From: Candidatus Saccharibacteria bacterium UBA6039
GTDB taxonomy: Bacteria; Patescibacteriota; Saccharimonadia; Saccharimonadales; Saccharimonadaceae
Length of the DNA stretch: 25,667 bases
Reading direction: 5' to 3'
Assembly (NCBI GenBank): GCA_002427805.1
Contig: DIZB01000024.1
Location: forward strand, 1 to 25,667
Made by a program: the position numbers and the translations under genes. The notes below the pieces were generated by a model. It saw only the letters and a program-made list of their open reading frames with translations, had not been told where the DNA came from and did no database searches. Below, piece by piece: positions 21,893 through 25,667 of the stretch (the first letter of the stretch is position 1; every line of letters starts with the position of its first letter).

Positions 21893-22439
21893 GCACCCAA
21901 TTTTTGTCACAGGTAATCAAGACAAAGCGGATTATTTAGCGCGTACGCTTGGTATGGAACTTGAACATCATAAACTTGACCTCGATGAGATTCAGTCACC
22001 TGACCCACAGGTCGTCATTGAACACAAGGTGAAACAAGCCTACGATATATTAAAACAACCCGTGCTCGTTGAGGATACATCACTCAGTTTCAACGCGCTC
22101 GGTGGTCTGCCGGGAACATTCATCAAGTTTTTTGTAAGTAGCGAGGATGGACTTGAGCATTTATGTCGTATGCTCGATGGATTTGAAGATCGCAGCGCAT
22201 ACGCGAGCGCAGTGTATGGTTACTTTGACGGCGAGACGCTCACATTTTTTAGTGGACGACTCAACGGCATCATTACCGATCATCCGCGTGGCACTGGCGG
22301 CTACGGCTGGGATCCGATATTCGAGCCAGTCGGTTACGACGGGCACACTCGCGCTGAACTGTCTGCGGGCGATGACATTGAAACCTATAATAAAATCCGC
22401 GATTTCGACTCACTTAAAACGTTTCTTTCAAGTGATTAG
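21885..22439 (+). CDS. rdgB: XTP/dITP diphosphatase (HAM1/RdgB family)
   Basis: This house-cleaning enzyme hydrolyses non-canonical purine triphosphates (dITP, XTP) to the monophosphate and pyrophosphate, keeping them out of DNA. In 184 residues it shows the TGNQDK phosphate loop (9-14), VEDTSLSFNALGGLPG with the catalytic Asp D64, IKFF (as in the eukaryote-like ITPA branch, GPYIKWF), and GGYGWDPIF (138-146). It is slightly shorter than typical RdgB. It is the last gene of the lemA operon, overlapping the DUF1653 gene by 8 nt, and ends before a strong terminator. Confidence 0.92.
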   Translation: MTKHPIFVTGNQDKADYLARTLGMELEHHKLDLDEIQSPDPQVVIEHKVKQAYDILKQPVLVEDTSLSFNALGGLPGTFIKFFVSSEDGLEHLCRMLDGFEDRSAYASAVYGYFDGETLTFFSGRLNGIITDHPRGTGGYGWDPIFEPVGYDGHTRAELSAGDDIETYNKIRDFDSLKTFLSSD

Positions 22440-22478
22440 CTTAAAGTAAACTGAAAGAGGGTCGGACTCTCAATACAT

Positions 22479-22512
22479 AAAAATACCTCGCCGAAATGAC
22501 GAGGTATTTTTT
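22479..22512. terminator. Bidirectional terminator between rdgB and the RRM gene
   Basis: A 12-bp perfect stem (22479-22490 with 22500-22511) has a 9-nt loop, with A and T runs at its ends. It serves the two convergent genes. Confidence 0.9.
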
Positions 22513-22528
22513 GAGGTGAGGTAGTAAA

Positions 22529-22867
22529 CTACCAGCTACGCTGACGGAATGAACCGCCTTGTCCGCCGCCGTTACCACCACGGTCGTTTCCACCGAAGTC
22601 ACGCTTTGGGCGATCTTCCTTTGGACGTGCTAGACCAACGCTGATTGCGCGGCCATCAAGCTCTTTACCGTCAAGGCTGTCAACAGCTTTCTGGTTGTCT
22701 GCTTCGTTCTTGAATTCAACAAAGCCGAAGCCCTTTGAACGGCCGCTGTCGCGGTCAGTGATAACTCGTGCTGATTCAACTTCTCCGATTTGCTCGAAAA
22801 ATGCTTTAAGTGTGTCGTCAGTAGTTGCGTATGCAAGGCTACCGATGAATAGGTTCTGTGATGCCAT
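22529..22867 (-). CDS. RRM-type glycine-rich RNA-binding protein
   Basis: The 112-residue product holds one RNA recognition motif with RNP2 LFIGSL (6-11) and RNP1 KGFGFVEF (45-52), followed by a Gly-rich, Arg-containing tail (about 90-112: GGNDRGGNGGGQGGSFRQ). It looks like the cyanobacterial Rbp and plant GRP cold-inducible RNA-binding proteins and probably acts as an RNA chaperone. In lineages with reduced genomes such proteins may replace CspA-type factors. It is a single gene convergent with rdgB. The A/G-rich leader AAGAAGAAAAGAG before the ATG may serve as ribosome binding site. Confidence 0.93.
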   Translation of the reverse strand: MASQNLFIGSLAYATTDDTLKAFFEQIGEVESARVITDRDSGRSKGFGFVEFKNEADNQKAVDSLDGKELDGRAISVGLARPKEDRPKRDFGGNDRGGNGGGQGGSFRQRSW

Positions 22868-23091
22868 AATGTGTGTACTCTTTTCTTCTTATCTGATTGA
22901 AATGTATCGTCAGATCGACCGCTCTAGCGATTGGTTGCGAAGAAGAGAGTTTACTAAGAAGTAAGCGCCCGCCTTTTGCCTTAATACGCGTATGCTTTCT
23001 GAACACCATTATTTAAGCATACTCTCGCGACAATTGCTAGTATGAGCGGTATAGATAAGAGGAAATGCTTGTGTTTAGAAATAAAAAAAGG

Positions 23092-23225
23092 CATACTATT
23101 TGCAGAGCTGGTGCGCCAAAGGGGTACCTTTGAGCGACAAAACAAACAGTTTTCAACAAAAACCGTGCCCCGGGTGGGCGCGTAGCAGCAAACCAAAACT
23201 CGTCTTCATAAGGAGGACGAGTTTT
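23092..23225 (+). ncRNA. Candidate structured small RNA with terminator
   Basis: A -10-like CATACT (23092-23097) precedes a segment with potential closing pairs GCUG (23107-23110) with CAGC (23186-23189) and UGCGCC (23112-23117) with GGCGCG (23177-23182). Inside are a hairpin CAAAGG/CCTTTG (23117-23122, 23127-23132) and a weaker AAAAC/GTTTT (23139-23143, 23149-23153). It ends in a strong terminator: AAAACTCGTC with GACGAGTTTT and a T-run at about 23195-23225. No gene lies upstream on this strand for the terminator to serve. It does not match tmRNA, RNase P, SRP RNA or common riboswitch cores as far as I can tell. Confidence 0.4.
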
Positions 23226-23264
23226 TGGATGGCTACAGATTTCCTTCAGAATTCATGGCGTTTA

Positions 23265-23273
23265 TGCTAATCT
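23265..23273 (+). promoter_or_regulatory. Extended -10 promoter of the surface protein gene
   Basis: TGCTAATCT (TAATCT at 23268-23273). It leaves a leader of about 34 nt carrying AAGGAGATAGAG before ATG 23314. Confidence 0.5.
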
Positions 23274-23313
23274 GGGGGTATATATACAAATCGTTTCTCA
23301 TAAGGAGATAGAG

Positions 23314-24702
23314 ATGCCAGAAGAACCAAAAGAAGATACCGGTGCGCCATTAAACGAATCACCTGCGCCAACAGCTCCTACGTGGGGAACACCAACACCG
23401 GTGACCTCTGAAGCGCCAGAGCCGGTTGTCATCGACGAAGCTGCTGCGGCACTTGATATTGAGCCTGCAACTGGTTCGCCGGAGGCCCTAGTATCAGAGG
23501 CTACTACGTTTACCTCCCCTGAAGCTGTCGTCGAAACACCTGCAGCTTTCACAAGTGAACCTGCCGCACCATCCAGCTTTTCTCCGTTCGGTGAATCCGC
23601 TTCGACGCCAACGCCAGTAGACCTTTCTAGTAGTATGGCGTCCGAGATGCAAGATACATCAGTGCCAAGTGGTGCGCCCGTCACTCCTCCTGTAACTGCT
23701 ATGAAGCCAAAGAAATCGAAGAAGAAGTTTATTATTGCGGGTGTGATTGTTCTTGTGCTGGCACTGCTCGGCGGCGGTGGCGCGTTAGCCTACACAATGT
23801 ACCAAAACCCTCAAAAAGTCATTACCGATGCGATTATGAGTGCTGTCAATGCGAAAACAGCAACCTACAAGGGCACAATTAATGTTGATTCAACGGACGT
23901 AAAGGCGAGTGTAACGCTGACGGCGAAGCAGGCGGCATCCGCCGGTAGCTTTGACGCACAGGTTGCTGTAACTACAGGTGGCAAAGATTATTCACTGACT
24001 GGTGACGGTGTTTTCTCTACTACTGGTGATCTCTATGTAAAACTGACGAAACTTGATAGCATTACGGCTGCGATTACGAGCCTCGCGAACGCTCAGCTTG
24101 GAACGACTGGCGATAGCACCGCACTTGTACAGAAACTTGTAGGCAAAGTTGATGGAACTTGGATAAAGATTTCAAGTGACGATCTCAAATCATACAGCGA
24201 CACGGCAGCCACTGCACAGAGCTGTTTGAGTACTGCGCTTGATAAGTACAAGAATGATTCAAGTGCAACCAAGGAAATTACTGATCTCTATCAAAAGCAT
24301 CCATTCATTGCTGTTGATAAAGACCTCGGTATTCAAAACGGAAGTGTCGGTTACTCACTCAAGACTGACAAAACCGCGGCAACTGCATTTGTTGACGGCC
24401 TCAAGTCTACCAAGATTTACACGGCCCTTCACGACTGTGATAGTAGCCTTACATTAGACGCAGGTGCACTCACGAGCGACACTGGAACCGCAACAGGCTC
24501 GATAGAGCTATGGGCCAACCAATGGACTCACCAGTTGACGAAACTTGTGCTGAGTGAAACAAGTGATGGTACGAGCCTGAAGAGCACGATTGAACCAACC
24601 TTTAATCCAACTCCAGCTCCGACTGTCGATACGCCAAGTAGCTCGACAACATTGACACAACTCGTAAGCGATCTTACAAGCACTCTCCAAACCGGAAACT
24701 AA
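23314..24702 (+). CDS. Single-pass surface protein with disordered cytoplasmic tail
   Basis: The 462-residue product has three parts. Residues 1-130 are disordered, rich in Pro, Ala, Thr, Ser and Glu. A basic stretch (KPKKSKKK, 131-138) leads into one membrane helix (139-161). An outer domain (about 165-430) of alternating beta strands follows, rich in Thr, Ser and Lys and including GTINVDSTDVKASVTLTAK and GDGVFSTTGDLYVKL. The outer part recalls the lipoprotein LppX/LprG fold by pattern, but that is a guess. C207-like cysteines are absent; two Cys occur (in AQSCLST and LHDCDSS). The end is a Pro/Thr/Ser-rich tail. Probably an envelope protein exposed to the host cell. Confidence 0.75.
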   Translation: MPEEPKEDTGAPLNESPAPTAPTWGTPTPVTSEAPEPVVIDEAAAALDIEPATGSPEALVSEATTFTSPEAVVETPAAFTSEPAAPSSFSPFGESASTPTPVDLSSSMASEMQDTSVPSGAPVTPPVTAMKPKKSKKKFIIAGVIVLVLALLGGGGALAYTMYQNPQKVITDAIMSAVNAKTATYKGTINVDSTDVKASVTLTAKQAASAGSFDAQVAVTTGGKDYSLTGDGVFSTTGDLYVKLTKLDSITAAITSLANAQLGTTGDSTALVQKLVGKVDGTWIKISSDDLKSYSDTAATAQSCLSTALDKYKNDSSATKEITDLYQKHPFIAVDKDLGIQNGSVGYSLKTDKTAATAFVDGLKSTKIYTALHDCDSSLTLDAGALTSDTGTATGSIELWANQWTHQLTKLVLSETSDGTSLKSTIEPTFNPTPAPTVDTPSSSTTLTQLVSDLTSTLQTGN

Positions 24703-24718
24703 GTCCATGCACACATTT

Positions 24719-24753
24719 CAAACTCACCCCGTATCGCTTAAGGGGTGAGTTTG
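24719..24753 (+). terminator. 12-bp stem terminator overlapping the leuS promoter
   Basis: CAAACTCACCCC (24719-24730) and GGGGTGAGTTTG (24742-24753) pair perfectly with an 11-nt loop, 16 nt after the surface protein stop. There is no T-run beyond the stem; its 3' arm forms the TGn part of the next promoter. Confidence 0.65.
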
Positions 24754-24760
24754 CTATACT
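24752..24760 (+). promoter_or_regulatory. Extended -10 promoter of leuS, leaderless start
   Basis: TGCTATACT (TATACT at 24755-24760) ends 8 nt before ATG 24769. The eight bases between contain no ribosome binding site, so the mRNA should start at or within two bases of the ATG. Confidence 0.65.
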
Positions 24761-24768
24761 AGACCTAT

Positions 24769-25667
24769 ATGAAGCGCTACAATCCGTCTGAAATAGAGCC
24801 GAAATGGCAGAATATCTGGCAGCAACAACGTGTCAACGAAGTTGTGAAAGATGACACACGACAGAAAATCTACATTTCTGCAATGTTCCCATACCCAAGT
24901 GGTGCTGGTATGCATACAGGACACGCCTTTGAACATTCAATTGTTGATGCGATTGCACGTTTCAACCGTCAGCATGGCAAAAATGTCCTAAATCCTATGG
25001 GATGGGACGCTTTTGGTCTGCCAACCGAAAACTACGCTATTAAAACAGGCGTTTCACCAGTTGTTGCAACCGATACGTTCGTTGAAAATTTCAAGAAGCA
25101 GATTATGCGCCTTGGCGCCAGTATTGATTGGAGCCGTGAGATTAATACCAGCGATCCTGAGTATTATAGGTGGACGCAGTGGATCTTTACGAAGTTATTT
25201 GAGCGCGGTCTTGCGTACCAAAAAGAAGCGTTGCAGTGGTGGTGCCCGGTTGATAAGACCGTGCTTGCTAACGAACAGGTAGAGGGTGGCCATTGTTGGC
25301 GTTGTGGCAGTATCGTTGAAAAGAAATCAATGAACCAATGGTTCTTCAAGATTACTGACTATGCGGATGCACTGCTTGATGAAATTCCTGACCTTGATTG
25401 GCCACAGAAAATTAAAACGGCCCAAACAAACTGGATTGGTAAAAGCCAGGGTGCTGAAATCGAATTCACAGTTGAAGGCGCCGACGATATTATTACGGTC
25501 TTTTCAACACGTCCAGATACATTGTTTGGTGCGACATTTGTTGTTCTTGCCCCTGAGCATCCATTGGTTGCGAGCCTTGCCTCAGGAGAGTTTAAAGAAG
25601 CAGTCGACAGGTACGTAAAAGCAGCAGTCAAGAAGACTGAAATTGAGCGTATGAGTGAAACGCGCGA
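24769..25667 (+). CDS. leuS: Leucyl-tRNA synthetase (C-terminus cut by window edge)
   Basis: This class I synthetase charges tRNA-Leu with leucine. About 299 codons are in the window. The start MKRYNPSEIEPKWQNIWQ, the PYPSGAGMHTGH motif (HIGH equivalent H49-T-G-H52), and NPMGWDAFGLPTENYAI mark LeuRS rather than ValRS or IleRS. A zinc-knuckle-like WWCPVDKTVLANEQV followed by CWRCG comes next, then the start of the editing domain with STRPDTLFGATFVVLAPEHPL. HTGHAFEHS departs from the usual HVGHPEGY. The KMSKS end lies outside. The ATG has no Shine-Dalgarno site and sits 8 nt after a -10 box. Confidence 0.95.
   Translation, partial: MKRYNPSEIEPKWQNIWQQQRVNEVVKDDTRQKIYISAMFPYPSGAGMHTGHAFEHSIVDAIARFNRQHGKNVLNPMGWDAFGLPTENYAIKTGVSPVVATDTFVENFKKQIMRLGASIDWSREINTSDPEYYRWTQWIFTKLFERGLAYQKEALQWWCPVDKTVLANEQVEGGHCWRCGSIVEKKSMNQWFFKITDYADALLDEIPDLDWPQKIKTAQTNWIGKSQGAEIEFTVEGADDIITVFSTRPDTLFGATFVVLAPEHPLVASLASGEFKEAVDRYVKAAVKKTEIERMSETR

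Larger units (their letters stand above)
22868..23313. other. 446-bp gene-free region with two hairpins and a possible RNA
   Basis: No convincing protein gene is seen. The left part is the 5' side of the RRM gene on the minus strand. A perfect 8-bp inverted repeat (GTATGCTT 22990-22997, AAGCATAC 23015-23022, 17-nt gap) follows and may be an operator or terminator for divergent transcription. A structured segment ending in a terminator (23092-23225) is described separately. The last 50 bases hold the promoter and AAGGAGATAGAG site of the next gene. Confidence 0.5.

Noticed and set aside
22981..23196. 71-residue minus-strand frame in the gene-free region
   Set aside because: Cys-rich, no ribosome binding site, no family resemblance, and it overlaps the structured segment and inverted repeat.
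1..25667. CRISPR array, insertion sequence or rRNA
   Set aside because: No regularly spaced repeats, no transposase gene with terminal repeats, and no rRNA-like sequence were seen.

Overview
The window looks like a chromosomal segment of a Patescibacteria/CPR bacterium, most likely Candidatus Saccharibacteria (TM7). This is inferred from compact, overlapping genes read with the standard code, a lemA-htpX-ligA-rdgB style operon, small membrane proteins with no obvious relatives, CCA-encoding tRNAs and extended -10 promoters. No rRNA or other decisive marker is present, so the phylum call is an inference.

Layout. (1) Positions 1 to about 9586 are the right part of a temperate tailed-phage prophage. 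A tight minus-strand late operon reads terS, terL, four small genes, a GroES-like co-chaperonin, portal, two small genes, scaffold, and an N4-gp56-type major capsid gene cut by the left edge. Two near-identical promoters (TTGA[A/C]T, 16 nt, TATCAT) lie in front of terS and in front of the portal gene. A plus-strand module holds one small gene and a tyrosine integrase, and ends at the 3' part of a tRNA-Gly(GCC) gene, which marks the right attachment site. (2) Positions 9587 to about 13037 are a markedly G+C-richer islet of actinobacterial character. It carries an OLD-family ATPase/TOPRIM nuclease, a convergent CX5R phosphatase-like protein, an unknown protein and a double helix-turn-helix protein. 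It ends at a 9-bp copy of the tRNA-Gly 3' end, directly before what looks like the original tRNA terminator. Saccharibacteria live as epibionts on Actinobacteria, so transfer from the host cell is the simplest explanation. (3) From 13051 on the ordinary chromosome resumes: a lycopene-cyclase-domain-like membrane protein, a minus-strand envelope cluster (amidase, cupredoxin-like protein, D-Ala-D-Ala carboxypeptidase), tRNA-Cys and tRNA-Leu, then a seven-gene operon lemA, htpX, a membrane protein, ligA, a YqfO-like protein, a DUF1653 protein and rdgB. A convergent RRM protein, a possible structured RNA, a single-pass surface protein and the 5' part of leuS complete the window.

Main points of interest are the OLD plus phosphatase islet beside the prophage (possible defence cargo), the phage GroES-like gene in the head operon, a DNA ligase that has lost all zinc-finger cysteines, and -10 boxes placed so close to start codons that four genes appear to make leaderless mRNAs.
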